Source: Dichotomocladium elegans (taxonomy: Eukaryota > Mucoromycota > Mucoromycetes > Mucorales > Lichtheimiaceae). From it: 64,000 nucleotides of DNA. Below the pieces are notes generated by a model that had not been told where the DNA came from, did no database searches, and saw only the letters and a list, made by a program, of their open reading frames with translations. The stretch covers positions 1 to 64,000 of the forward strand of contig JAIXMN010000056.1 in assembly GCA_025716815.1 (NCBI GenBank). Reading direction: 5' to 3'. Shown one piece after another: positions 40,109 to 52,900 of the stretch (position 1 is the first letter of the stretch; every line of letters begins with the position of its first letter). Position numbers and translations under genes: made by a program.

Positions 40109-42052
40109 CAGGATTTTCGGTTGGCTACCGGCCAAAGGTAGGAAAGAAATAATAGGGTGGAGTATTTTTTCGAGAAGAGCAAGAAAAGAATAATTGAAGC
40201 AATAATATTTCAAGAAGCGGAAGGGAAGAATTCCGGAAAGAACTACCTCTATGTCTATAGTATGAAAAAGGATTATGGTTGGAGAAAGGAATTGCCGGTT
40301 GAAGTATGCGTTTCGCCTTGGGAAAGCACCTTGTATCTATAGTCCGATTTGTATTCCCTGTTTTCATTTTTGTGGTGGAAAGTTGACGAAAGGAATAGTC
40401 CAAGTGAAGATAATTTTCGCGGCACCAATGATTCAGACCAATGGGTGGCATTTTTCGTAGCACAGACGTCGTAGTCTATAGGAAAATATATTAGCGTCAA
40501 CAACGGTATTTTCGCGGGTAGGATTAAATTCGCATGCTGCTACCTTTATTCGTAGGGTGCACGATATTCATCAGAAGAGAGCCTTTATGCACGCAAACGC
40601 TTGACAGTTTTACTATAAAAGGACATATGAGGAAGACACTTCTTGAAAGAGACAAACAGCCGCGTACCTTTTGTACGCTTTGAAAATAAAGAGCACAGGG
40701 CGCTTTTTTGCGAAAATTTTTTTTTGGCATCTCTTCCACTCCTATTTTTTATTTTGTTTTTTTTTCGCAATGCCTGAACACGAATCTTCCGCCTTGGACG
40801 GTCTCCGCTCGACATTTAAAGATTGACATCTGAAAGCCCCCAAACAAACTCAGAAGTGTTCAGCTTATATCTTCTGATGCGTAGTGTGGTGAAGAATGTC
40901 GCGTAAACAGCAGCTCTCTACGATTTTCTCACTTTTCTCGCAAATCCGCGGTTGTTAATCGTCGCAGAAGTACAGCACTGTTTTATCACCCTGCTCAGAA
41001 AGATCACTAAGCAGATGTCGAGATCTGTTGTTCTGCCCTTCGGCAGCACACGCACAGGTAAAAGATTAGAACTCTCGCTTGCAATACAGACGAATGGCGG
41101 TAAGAAGTTACGACGAGATCGCGCGAAAAGAATAAAATCAAGATAGATTGAAAAAATGGACTGCTTCCTTGCATGACGAACGGGTGGTTTGCTCTGAGCA
41201 GGTCATGGCAAATATAAAGCGCTTGTTATTCTAGGGTGTTGAGGAGCAGTAAGTGCACGGATCAACAGAGGTCACATCAATATAGATGCGGTTTTTTGAA
41301 TTGTGAGGAAATCGGGTTTTGGATTTTACTCCAGAGGATCATTCTGTGATGGTCAGTAATTATTGGTATCCATCCAGCGCTTACCTCGCATGTGCATCTT
41401 TCTCGGCCCCAACAAGCTAAGAGTATGACTAGGGCAGTAAGTCGAAATAGTGCTGAGCGTCGCTTTACCTTCCTGGATATGTTTTGCCGGCTATGAGCGC
41501 AAACCAGCTGCCTTTGTCCACATAGCGAGTGTGCTTATGCGGTCTTGAGGTGTCGCAGATCACGGCTAGGCATCATAGACACCTCCATAGAGAACAATAG
41601 AAAGCGAAACAGTATTCGTTTTTTGAGGATCATCTGTAACGTACTCCCCGCTAATGGAGACAACAAAAAATAAATGCGTCCCTGCTCTCCATGGAAGTCT
41701 TCGTCGTTCTCTTATCCACCAATCTTAAACCACACACTAACATTTAACCATAATAACATTAATGCCAGTCATCCCACCCCAAACACTCGTTTACATCCAC
41801 ACTGCTTCGAACGGAAAAAATCGGTTGCTACTGTTGCCTGATCAGCTGTGTGAAGCTACATTTAAGGGTCAAGATCGCGTAAAATATCGTCTGTCAAAGA
41901 GTAGACTACACTATTCAGGAGTGGTATCAGTTCAGTCCGTTTGTGCGCGCAGGACTATTAGTAAGTATGGTTTCGGGTCATGGCATCAGGCTGCCAACCA
42001 GTGAGCCCCAGGCGTCTTGTTAGAGCAAGCATAGTTAAATGCATTTCAAGTA
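40109..42052 (+). repeat. Left 1,944-bp terminal inverted repeat
   Basis: From CAGGATTTTCGG to CATTTCAAGTA, matched base for base in length by 59,204-61,147. I noticed two substitutions between the copies (near 40,331 and 41,915). The outer 1.6 kb has only short ORFs on both strands, including a very basic 76-codon one reading outward, none of them persuasive. The inner 290 bp contains the ORF at 41,762. Confidence 0.95.
41762..42004 (+). CDS. TIR-encoded small protein (left copy), possibly spliced
   Basis: I do not recognise this 80-codon ORF. It starts MPVIPPQTLVYIHTASNG, is mostly polar and basic with three Cys, and has an upstream region that is T-, A- and C-rich. The same ORF occurs inverted at 59,252-59,494 with one residue changed (Ser to Pro), because both lie in the inverted repeats and read inward. 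A strong 5' splice signal GTAAGTATG at 41,961 would truncate it after 66 codons and join it to sequence beyond the repeat. That sequence differs on the two sides, so the two copies would get different C termini. The function is unknown. Confidence 0.45.
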   Translation: MPVIPPQTLVYIHTASNGKNRLLLLPDQLCEATFKGQDRVKYRLSKSRLHYSGVVSVQSVCARRTISKYGFGSWHQAANQ

Positions 42053-42155
42053 GTTAGTCCTGCTGGATAACTCGAAAGGGAAGAAAAATAAGGTTTGAAT
42101 GCACAAAGCTGCGTTTAAGATTCTAAGCTCTTTCTATCTTATTCTTATTTTTACT

Positions 42156-43688
42156 ATGACTGATACCAACGCCACAAGTGCTCGAGTTCCGGCCCGTCGG
42201 TCAGCCAGGATTTCGAAGCGAAAACATAGGGCTAGCACGGTAAACCAAGCGACTACTCTGGTTCGAGTTCCTAACTTGGTTGATGCAATAAGAGATCTTC
42301 AGTTGGGTCAGTAGATAAAGCGGCTTATAGCTTTAGATCGGGGCACCTCTATGCTTATGCCATCTACATTAACACTACAATTAGGTAATGAGGAACCAGA
42401 AGAATCGCTAGGAGGCGTCATGGTCGAATATTGCAGCGATCTGGACGAGCAGGAAGATGAGGATATGGCGGATTGTGAGGAAGTCGATGCAATGGACACT
42501 GACGACGTACAGGACATTCCGCCGCGATCACTCATGGCTGCAATTCGTCTACGCATGCAAGAGCTTGGTAGTCCTTCACCTACGCCAAGCCATGCCATTT
42601 CGCGACGTGACAGTGTCGCTAATTCTTCCTCCAATGACACAGAAAAGAAAGTTCGGCGGCGCTGCACAGTTTCAGAGAAGTTGCTTGTTGCCAATGCAGT
42701 TCACGACAAACGCCTTTCTCACGCTGCTGTAGCCAAGCTTTTTGGCATTGGACGATCCACTGTCGGCGACATTTTGAAACAATACGCTCGCGGAGACCTC
42801 AGCGATGACGCCGAATCGAAAAGAGTCGCAGCAAGATCGGGAGGTGAACGGAAGATCACTGATGAAGGGAGTACCTACATCATTGAATTCCTTGCCAAGT
42901 ACAACTCTGCTACCCTCCGGCAGATCCAGACCGCATATCTTGACAGATTCGATGTCCAACTCGGTCTATCGACCATCTATGACCATTTGAGAAGACAATG
43001 CAAATTGTCTCTCAAGCGAGCTGTATTTTATCCCGAGAAACGAAACGCTGATGAGACTAAAGACAAGCGACAAGCGTATGTGAAGGAATGGATCTCGAGC
43101 GGCATCCTGGAATATGAGAGAAATTGCGTATTCATCGACGAGGCATCGTATAACCTGTCGATGGGACGCAATTATGCATGGTCTTTAGTTGGCCAGCCAG
43201 CTAGGGTTATGGTCAAGAAGATGAGGTACCAGTCTCGCACGCTCCTAGCTGCCATATCGCACGAAGGACTTGTAGGTGCATCAATCAAGGAAGGTAAAGG
43301 TGGTACCAAAAGTCCCGACTTCCTTGCATTCCTTGAAGAGGTGATGGATGATCTTGACGGCAAAGAACGACGAGGGTGGTATCTTGTATGCGACAACGCG
43401 TCGATCCATAAGACAAAGATCATTCAGGAGGCAGTGGAGAAAAGGGGTTATCATATGGTGTACTTGCCGCCATACTCACCATTCCTCAATCCAATTGAGG
43501 AATTTTTCTCCAAGGTAAAAGCAGTGTTTCGACGAGTGGCAGTAGGCCTTGACCCGGAGAATGCACCGCTGCTACACGAGCGTCTGGCGCAAGCAATTGC
43601 TGAAGTCCGCCCGGAAGACTATGCTGGATGGGCTCGCCACGCAACCACGTTCTTTGAACCGTGCCTTGGACGTGAGGATATGCTGTAG
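42156..43688 (+). CDS. DD34E transposase, with an in-frame TAG near the start
   Basis: This is the transposase that would cut at the TIR ends and join to TA. From the ATG at 42,351 it has 445 residues. An acidic N terminus (SDLDEQEDEDMADCEE) is followed by a helix-turn-helix near 120-150 (SHAAVAKLFGIGRSTVGDIL) and a second winged-helix-like part (TLRQIQTAYLDRF). The catalytic triad is D263 (CVFIDEASY), D348 (LVCDNASIHKT) and E383 (LNPIEEFFSK). The spacing is 34 residues, the Tc1/IS630 DD34E pattern. The same frame is open upstream to an ATG at 42,156 (basic RRSARISKRKHRA), interrupted only by TAG at 42,312. That is either a nonsense change or a very short intron. The core is complete. Confidence 0.93.
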
Positions 43689-43948
43689 TTTTTCCCTTGC
43701 CTCTTATATATATATATATAAAGGTTATCTTCATACTTTGTTTACCCATTCTGCTTTGGTTTTGTAAATCGGAGTACTGTAGGGGAATAGTTACGGTTCC
43801 ATACACCATCCATTAGAACTATCAGTGTAACGTAAGCCTCAGACGACTGTATCACCGCTTTAAAAAGACAGCGATCGATGTTAGTAAAAGTTTGCTTCTC
43901 TTTAGACAGCATCATCCCTAGTACCATTTTCGAAAGCTACGAACTGCC
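43689..43948. other. Spacer between transposase and transposase-like gene
   Basis: A 260-bp stretch with a (TA)n run at about 43,707-43,721 just after the transposase stop and no ORF. It probably carries the 3' end of the transposase gene and the promoter of the next gene. Confidence 0.5.
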
Positions 43949-46900
43949 ATGTCTTCTTCCAACTCCACCCCGAATAACACCAGCAAGCATGCAGAGCCCA
44001 GTCTTGTTCGGCAGCTGTCCAGGTCTATGTCGGACATGACAATCGATGAACCTGACTTCAGCGGTATATTAGTGAAGCCCTGACATATTTGGCGTGTTTT
44101 GACTGTATATTTACAAGTAGACTTTGATATTGCTGAAAGCGACGTAGCGGACGTGTCGTCTAACCAGCAAGGTAACGAAAGGACCTTTACGAATCGGCAA
44201 TGCTGGCTGTGGTGGTTAGAGAGTTAGTTGCAGGTGTTTAAACCGTCGGGGCTAAAATCGAGTCTTTGAGACGGGATCCTCTTTATTGAATAAAAACAAC
44301 TCTCTTTTTATATGATTTCGGACCAGGGTGGTAGTGGTGATACAAGCGGTAGTCATCGAGCATGGTCCTCCAATCATTACCAGTTAGCGGGCTTCGTAAC
44401 GTTGGAATGGGAGGACAGTCGAGACGTGCTGTAGAAGAGGTGGATAAGTCGATAACCCTGCTCAGTACTGTCTGTAGAAGCACAGTGTTATGAACAGTAG
44501 GGCTATGACATCACCCCCCCACCAGGCTGGATACAGCCGTGAGCTGTGTGTATGGTCCTGCGCTTGTAAGTTCAGTCTGGAAAAACCCTTTAAAAAAACC
44601 CAGTGGGAAAAAATTGTGGAAGGGAAAAGACATCGGCTTAAGCGCGTGGTCGTAAGCGTTTGTAGATGGCCTTGGTGGCAGTACTCTCAGTCCGGCGTTT
44701 GGCGAGCGTGGCGTTGTGGCCCGCTGACTGATAGCTCAGACGTGTGGCAGAGGGAACAGGTGCTGTCCGTGCCTGAGCATTGCGCGGCTTGTTGACGATG
44801 GCCTTCTTGCTTCTACTGGATGAGTGTTCAGTCGGCGTGCTCTGTTTTGAGGCTGAACGAGTGGTAGGAGTGGACGTTGGTGGTGCCGGAGCTGTCTGTC
44901 CCCTTAGTCCCTGTTGTATACGGGTGTTGGCTTTCGGGTTGCGACGCTGCCAGTATTCCGTGATTAGTTCTGTGCCTGTGAAGTTAGCCGCTGGTTCCCA
45001 TGTGTCATCTTTTTCCGTGTATCCCTTCCAGCGTGTACGATAAACATAGTTGCCTGGAGTGCCATCATGATCAATGATTGCCTGCACTTCATAGTGGTCC
45101 TGGCTGGATGGCACTGGTTCTTGCGAGATCAGTTTGATGTGCGATGGCGGGATATTGAACGGAAGAAGTGCGCCTGTCGAGTCTGTCAGGACGTATGCCC
45201 CGCCCTTGTTGACCCCATTAACAGTGAATGGTCCTTCATACCGCGGTTCCGTCTTGCTACCCCTGGTGACGTTGCGGATCATGACCTTGCTGCCAGCTGG
45301 ATAAGGGTCAACTATCCGGTGATTCGAATCAAAACGGGCTTTTTCAGCATCTCGGGTGGCTTTCATGCGCTGACGGATGGCTGGTATAACCACCGCTTCC
45401 ATTTCGCTAAGTCGTTCACGCGCTGCCTCGTAGTCAACTGTAGGTTGTGCGCTATCCCCTGTAGTTGAGTCGGTGTAGTTAGTGAAGGCGTTGGGTGGAC
45501 GAGCAAACATGAGCGAGAAAGGTCGTGAGTCATGTATGGCGGCATGCTTAATGTTAAGTGTGAATTGCACGCTTGGGACGTGAATGTCCCATTCTGACTT
45601 TTTGCCTTGCAGCTGTTTGACGATTGCGTTCTTGGCAAGACCGACCCATTTCTCTGCTACGCCGTTGGCGCGTGGGTGATAAGGAGTGATAAGGCGGTGG
45701 TCGAGGCCAGAGATATCTGCAAGCTGCGTGATGAGGTCGTTGACAAATTCTGTGCCATTATCACTGGTGAGCGTGCGCATGGGTCCATACTCCATCATAT
45801 GTGCCCACAGTTGTCGTGCTATAGTAAGTGCAGACTTATCTGGAATTGCTCTCAGGACGCAGTAGCGTGTGAAAATGTCGACCATGACGAGTAAGTAGTT
45901 GTTACCACTGTCAGACGTAATGTTGAGCGTGCCAAGATCAATAGCCCAATGATCGCCTGGGTACTTAGCGGTGACATGACGCAATGGCTGGAAACCATGT
46001 TTGCCGACATTGAAGCGTTGACAGTCCGTGCATTGCGAGACAAGCTTCTGGGCGTCCTTGCGTAGGTTAGCCCAATGCAGCCCGTCACTGTGAATGGACT
46101 TGGTAATTGCGTCGGCACCGAAGTGACCGAGTAAATGCGCTTTCTGCAGCAATTCGGTACGTTCATGCTCGGGAGGCGTCATGAAGTCGACGGGTTCAAA
46201 GTGTTGTGCGCGTGCGAGAATGGGCGCATGACCGTCGGTGTTGTTCTCAGAGGAATGTGAAGAAGAAGAGGAGGAGGAGGCTTTTTGTGTGGCTGAGCCT
46301 GCAGCGTTGGTGATAAGGTTCCGTGACGTGCTGCCTGAAACGTTGCTCTTTCCTTTACCCCCCACCAGACTTTTGTCCGCAGGAAAAAGACGGGAGAAGG
46401 CGTCAGGCAGAACGTTGTCCATACCTGGCAGATGCACTACCTCGAAATCGAAATCGTACAGGTCGTCAAGCCAACGAGCCATCATTGGATTGACTAGCGG
46501 TTGCGTGTGGAGATATGTTAGTGCAGCGTGGTCAGTGTAAAGGGTAAAACGACGTCCCCAGAGCCAGTGTCGGAACTGTCGAAGTCCGTAAACGACTGCA
46601 AAGAGCTCGCGTTTAGTAACCGACCAGCGTTGCTGGCTGGGAGATAATGCCTTGGCCTTGAAACCGATGTAACGAATCTGATTGTTGATGACCTGATAGA
46701 GGCATACCCCCACCCCCACGTCACTTGCATCTGTAGCTAGGCAGAAAGGGTGCTGCAAATTTGGATGACAGAGCACTGGAGCTTGCGTAAGCGCGAGTTT
46801 GATGTTATTGAATGCGCGCGTGTGCTCTTCTGTCCACAACTGCGAGAGATCCCCTGCGTTGCGCAAACTGTCCAGTGGCCACGTTGTCGTTGCAAATCGA

Positions 46901-49900
46901 GGTACATGGTCCCGGAGGAAGTTCACGGCACCGAGGAACCGTTGCATATCTTTGCCCGTAGCGGGCTGGGGCCAGGCCGCTATGTTGGCGACCTTTCGAG
47001 GATCCAAAGCAATGCCTGCTGCTGAGATACAGAATCCCAGAAGGTACACCTTGCGCTGTCCAAAGGCACACTTATCACGGTTGAGGATGAGATTGGCTCG
47101 CGTGAGACGGCGGACAACTTCCTGTACGTGAGGAACGTGTTCTTTGAAGCTGGCGCTATGGACACAAAGATCATCAATGAAGAGTGACACATAAGGAAGG
47201 TCGGAAAACAACCGTTCCATGACAGCTTGATACTTAAATGACAGCGAGCGGATGCCGAAGGGTGCACCCCGGAACACATACTGTATACCATTGACTTTGA
47301 ATGCCGTTTTATGTTGGTGCTCTTCTGTGATGGGGAACCGATGAAAAGCATTCGTCAAGTCGAGAGTCGTGAAAATTGTTGATCCACCGGTGCGCTCGAA
47401 GATGTCTGACAAGTGGGGCAGTGGAAACTGATCTTCGGGTAGGAGTAGATTGAGCTGGCGTACATCGAGACAGGGGCGATACTTGGTATAGTTGCCGTCG
47501 CTGTCCTTCTTCCTTGCGAAAACGATCGGACTGTTCCAATGGCTGATAGTATGCGATTTCTTGATGACACCGTCGGCAAGCCATTTGTCGACATGCTGCT
47601 GCAGAAGAGGCATGAGGGTCGCTGGCAGCTTGTATTGGGCCCGGTAGGCTACAGCGCCCGGCGGTGTTTCGAGACGAACAATTGCTTCTGGAAGTGTGCA
47701 GAAAGAGTTGATAGGGATGGCTGTGTTTGCAGCGAGAAAGGGTTGGATATCCTGCATGAACTTCGCGTGCTCGGCTGGCGATCCTGCAGGGGAATCATTT
47801 GGGACTTCGGAATCGTCATCTCCGGTAGATTCTGGAAGGTGCGCGAGAGCGGAAGTGTCCCAGTCGATGGGTAGTCCTACTATGTGAATACCAAGAGCTT
47901 TCATCAGGTCAGTACCAATGCACACATCAACTTCGCCATGCAAATCTAGCACATCAAAAGTATGGGAGATAGTCCGACGGTTACAGCTCACAGCCAACTT
48001 TTTATTTACAATTCCCACACGAGGAAGAGTAACCCCAGCAGAAGCTAAGTGTATGGTCCCGGCTGCCGGAGACACGGACCAACCAAAGCGTGCACACAAT
48101 GAAGGGGAAACGGTGCTGTCTGTAGCGCCGGTGTCCAGCAGGGCCCAAAGGCGCCGGCCTTCTATTGTGATGGGGAAGTGGTGTGTGTGGTAAATAAGGT
48201 TTGGTAGAAACTGTCAAAGTACAATGAGACTCTTGGAGGTGTTTTTAATAGAAAGAAAAATTCTTCTGTCCGTTTACTCCTACACTACATAGTTGTTTAT
48301 ATATTGTTATGGATAAAATAGATTCCGCCCGATTGACATGGGTCAATTGTCCTGGAAATTTCCATAAGAGGAGTTGTTGGGGTGCGGTACTTGACAAGTC
48401 ATAGAAAAACTTTTCGTTCGTTCCTGTAGCTGAATCCCAGACCATCCTCACGTCGGTAAAACCTCAAAAAACCCAGTGGGAAAAAATAGAGGAGAAAAGA
48501 CTGTGGATATGGATCTAGTGGCTATGTATGATCGTGTTTCCCTTGGCTGAGTCGTGTTTCGGTATTGCGGTTGTTCCAGTTCTTTACATCATTGCCATGG
48601 ATATTCACTTCATTGGTGCTCTTGCAATCACCTATGCGACATTACCCCCCTCCAGATTGGGACAATCGTGAAGGAATTGTAGGGAGTATGGTCGATTGCG
48701 GGATATTGAGTAAATTAAGATCGTCGTCTCTGACTTCTTCTCAAATTCTTGTCGGTCTTGTCATAGTCAGATCGTGATCGTTTCTTGCTGGGTACTTTAT
48801 CCTTTTTGTGCGATGACTCAATTTCGGGTGGTACATCAGCATTCTTTTCATCTTGTCCCAGTCTATGCCAGTATTCGATGATGAATCCAGGATCGGTGAA
48901 TTTGTCGGGTGTCAACCATTGATCATCTTCAGGTCCATAACCCTTCCATCGTACGCGATATTGACGGTTTCCTGGCTTTCCTTTGTGTGCAATGATGGCC
49001 TGTACTTCATATAATTCATCTTGAGGGACAACTTCGTCTTGATTGATCAGTTTCATCTCAGAGGGTGAATAGTCGCGAGGCATTAACGCTCCAGTTTCGT
49101 CTTGCAACACATATGATCCTCCTTGTGTTTTGCGTAGCACGGTATAAGGTCCTTCAAAGATCGGAGCTAGCTTGCTTTTCCGGTTCTGTACACGGACCAT
49201 CACATGACTCCTTTCTGGGAAGTCTGTCAAGTGATGTTTTTCGTCAAATTTTTTCTTCTGTTTATCTCCATGCTCTTCCACTTTTCGTTTCAAGGCAGGA
49301 AAGACGACATCGTGCATATACGCGGCACGCTCCATTAATTCCTCGTGTGTGGACGCGCGTTTTTCAACAGCATTCTTGTCGCGGTAGTCTTTCAACTCGT
49401 TCATTCGTCGCGCGAACATGAGGGAGAATGGGGAGGAACCCAACCTCTCAGAAATGCGGCTGTTGATTTCCAGCTGTGTACTGGGAACGTAGAAATCCCA
49501 GTCTTTACCGGCACCTTGTAGTTTCTTGCGAATGACACTCAGCGTGGTTTGCACCCATCGTTCGGCAACACCATTAGCGCGTGGGTGATAAGGCGTAGTA
49601 AGTCGGTGGTCAATTCCCAGATTCTCAACAAAGGTCTTCATCTTGAAGTTCTTGAATTCGCTTCCGTTATCTGACTGAATAATCTTGGGTAGTCCGAAAT
49701 CGCAGAATACAGACTTGAAAACTTCAATGATGGTATCGGCCGCCTTGTCTGGTAGTGCGCGCAGTATACAAAAGCGTGTGCACACATCGACAAAGACGAT
49801 AATGTAATTGTTTCCTTTGCATGAAGTGCGGTGAAAGTTAATCAAGTCAACTGCCCAGTGATCACCTGGTAAGTATGCGTATATTGGTCGCAAGGGATTG

Positions 49901-52900
49901 AAACCTCGCTTGCCAATGTTGTAACGTTGACATTGAATGCATGATCGTACGTGCTCTACCGCATCTTGGAACAAGTTTGCCCAGTGGACACCATCGGCAT
50001 GCAGCGATCGCACAATATGCTCTGCTCCTTCATGACCGCCCGTTAAGTGTGCCTTTTCCAACAATGCTGGACGTTCGGCCTCAGGTGGACACATCGTATC
50101 TTGTGGAAATTCGAAAGGCTTGATGACAAATACACGTTTGTTGGACGGATTTTTCTTTGCTGACCGTATAATAGGAACATCAACCCCCTCCAGCTGTTCG
50201 GCAGGGGCGAACAAGCGAGAAAGGTTATCGGGCAGCACATTCTCAATACCTGGTAGATGAATCACTTGGAAGGAATAATCGAGAAGAGTATCTAACCAGT
50301 TAATCATCATAGGATTAGCAATCTTCTGGGTATGTAGGTATGTCAGCGCTTTATGATCGGTGTATAGGGTGAATGGATTTCCCCATAGATACTGATGAAA
50401 CTTCTGTAGCGCATATACAACTGCTAGCAGCTCTCGTTTGGTTGTTGAATAGTTGCGTTCGGATTTGCTGAGAGAGCGAGCCATAAACGATACATATTGC
50501 TTCACACCATCGTTCATTTGAAAGAGGACGGCGCCAATCCCGTAGTTGGATGCATCAGTAGCCACGTAAAACGGTAATGAGAGATCTGGGTATCGCAAGA
50601 GGGTACGCTCAGCTAACAGAGCTTTCAGCTTATTGAAGCAGGCAGTATGCTCGTCAGTCCAGAGCTGATTCAAAGATCCAGCGGAACGTAACGCATCGAG
50701 TGGCGCACTGATCTCAGAAACCTTTGGAATATGGTCGCGGAAATAATTGATGATCCCCATGAAACGCATTACATCCTTGCCCGTTCGTGGTATAGGCCAC
50801 TGTAGGACATTGGTAAGTTTTCGTTCATCAGGGGTAATACCACTCTGCGAGATACAGAATCCAAGTAAATAAACCGATCGTTGGGCAAAATGGCACTTTG
50901 CGGGATTGAGGAGCAAATTGACGTTGGTCAGTGCTTGGATAGCCAATTGGACGTGGCGTGTATGTTCAGCCATTGTACGCGAGTGTACTACGATATCATC
51001 CACGAAGGTTTGGACAAATGGCATCTCCTTGTAAATCGACGACATCACTCTTTGGAACTTGGACGATATGGGTTTCAAACCGAAAGGACATCCGCGGAAC
51101 ATGTATTGGATTCCATCGTGAGTGAATGTGGTCTTGTGCTGGTCAGCTTCATTAATCTGGAATCGATGGAACGCGCTCTTGAGATCTAGCGTAGTGAATA
51201 CAGCTGAACCACCTAAGGATGAAAAGATTTCCTTGATCAAAGGTAATGGATATCGGTCATCAGGAAGATACTTATTAATGTGGCGAGGATCCAGACATGG
51301 ACGTTTGCCAGTCTTGTTGCCATATTCATCCTTCTTGTCGGCCAAAGTGAGAGGACTGTTCCAGCTGGAATTGACGGATGCCTTGACAATAATACCGTCT
51401 TCGAGCCAACTTTTGACAGCATCATCAACAATGGGACGTACAGCATAAGGTAAAGGGTATTGTCGTTGATATGCGGATACACCTTTGGGAGTGTCGAGAT
51501 AGATGACTGACTCGGTACCGTACAGAAAGCATCTTTCGGGATCGTTGCATTGGCCTTGATATATGGTTCGAGTGCCCTATGGAATGCAGTTTGTTCAGAC
51601 GGTGTACCTGCAGGTGAATTGTTCGGTTCGGCTTCATCTTCATATGGCACGACACGTTCATCCTTCTTGTTTAATAGTTCGTCGTCATCATCCCACCTTG
51701 TCGCAACGCCAGTCAAAGCAACACCAAGTCTTGGCAGTAAGTCTAGACCTATTATGACATCAGTGTCATCATTAAGATCCATAACTTCAAACGAATGCTT
51801 GATAGTTCGATGGTTGTAGCGTATAAGAAGCGGATCGGTGGTGCCCAAACGGGGTAATTGATCATTTTTTCCAGCGTATAGGATGAGTCCTGAAGCGTCA
51901 TTGATAACCCAGTTGTTTTTTAAGCAAATATCTTTATTAAGAACCGACATTTCCGCTCCGGTGTCGAGGAGACCCAAGAGACGCTCACTCTGTATGAGGA
52001 TAGGAGTTGTCAGCCTTAAAGAATCGCTTCGGGTATTCAACGCATTCAAGCGCAATCGCTTACCGGACGAATGTTTAGCCAGTTCCAGACAGGCATCGGC
52101 ATCAAGCTCCATGAGCTCGAGCTCCTCGTCGGCGGGGTGCTTCTTTTCGGCAACCTGTCGAGCAGGGCACGAATCGGCAGTGGCGGTCTTGTTGAGGGTT
52201 AGGCGGTTAAGCCTCTTGCGCTCCCTCTTCTCCTTCATCGCGATCTTGTACTCCTCGCAGCGATGGCCCTTGCTCCAGTCCTTCTTGCAATAGATGCAGC
52301 GGCTTTCCTTGATGGCACGCTGCTCTTCGGTGAGTTCCTTGGTAGGTTTTGGCTTGGGCTGGGGGGACTTGCTGCGCCGACGGCGCTCTGAACGTTCACG
52401 ACGTTCGTGACGCCAATCGTGCCCGTCGCGGCGGAAGGAACGGTTTCTCGATCGTCGATCGGAATAGCGGTGGTGGTGGTGCTCGGCAGGGTCGTCACGT
52501 TGGGCACGCGAACTACGATTGCGAGTGCGGATCTCTGTCGCCTGGATCAGTACGCCAAGTCGGACAACCTCCTCAACGCATTGGGGTCGACGGGAGCCAT
52601 GCTGGCCATGCCACGCAACTCGAACGTCCTGCTGGAAGTCGGCTTCCAGGGAAAACAAGAAACGCATCGCCATATTCTCGTCGTCCTTGATGCCAGCCTT
52701 CTTCATCGCGTCTTGGTACTCGTCACCGTAGTCGAGGATATTTGCCCCACGGGGCATCTCCATCGTGAACACCTTGGTGGCGGCAGACAGCGAACGACTC
52801 GTACCATGGAAACGTTCGGCGAACACTCGGCAAACCTGTGACCAGTCATATCCTTTGTTAGCAACGTAAGAATCAAACCAGTTACTCAGGTTGGCGGGCA

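Noticed and set aside
40125..41146. Several ORFs of 60-112 codons in the outer part of the left inverted repeat, mirrored at 60,110-61,131
   Set aside because: They overlap on both strands, have low-complexity Lys/Ser/Phe content and no recognisable domain. Conservation between the two repeats only reflects the repeat itself.
42307..42336. A 24- or 30-nt intron removing the TAG before the transposase
   Set aside because: GT...AG and the frame fit, but other introns here are at least 54 nt. I kept it only as an alternative.
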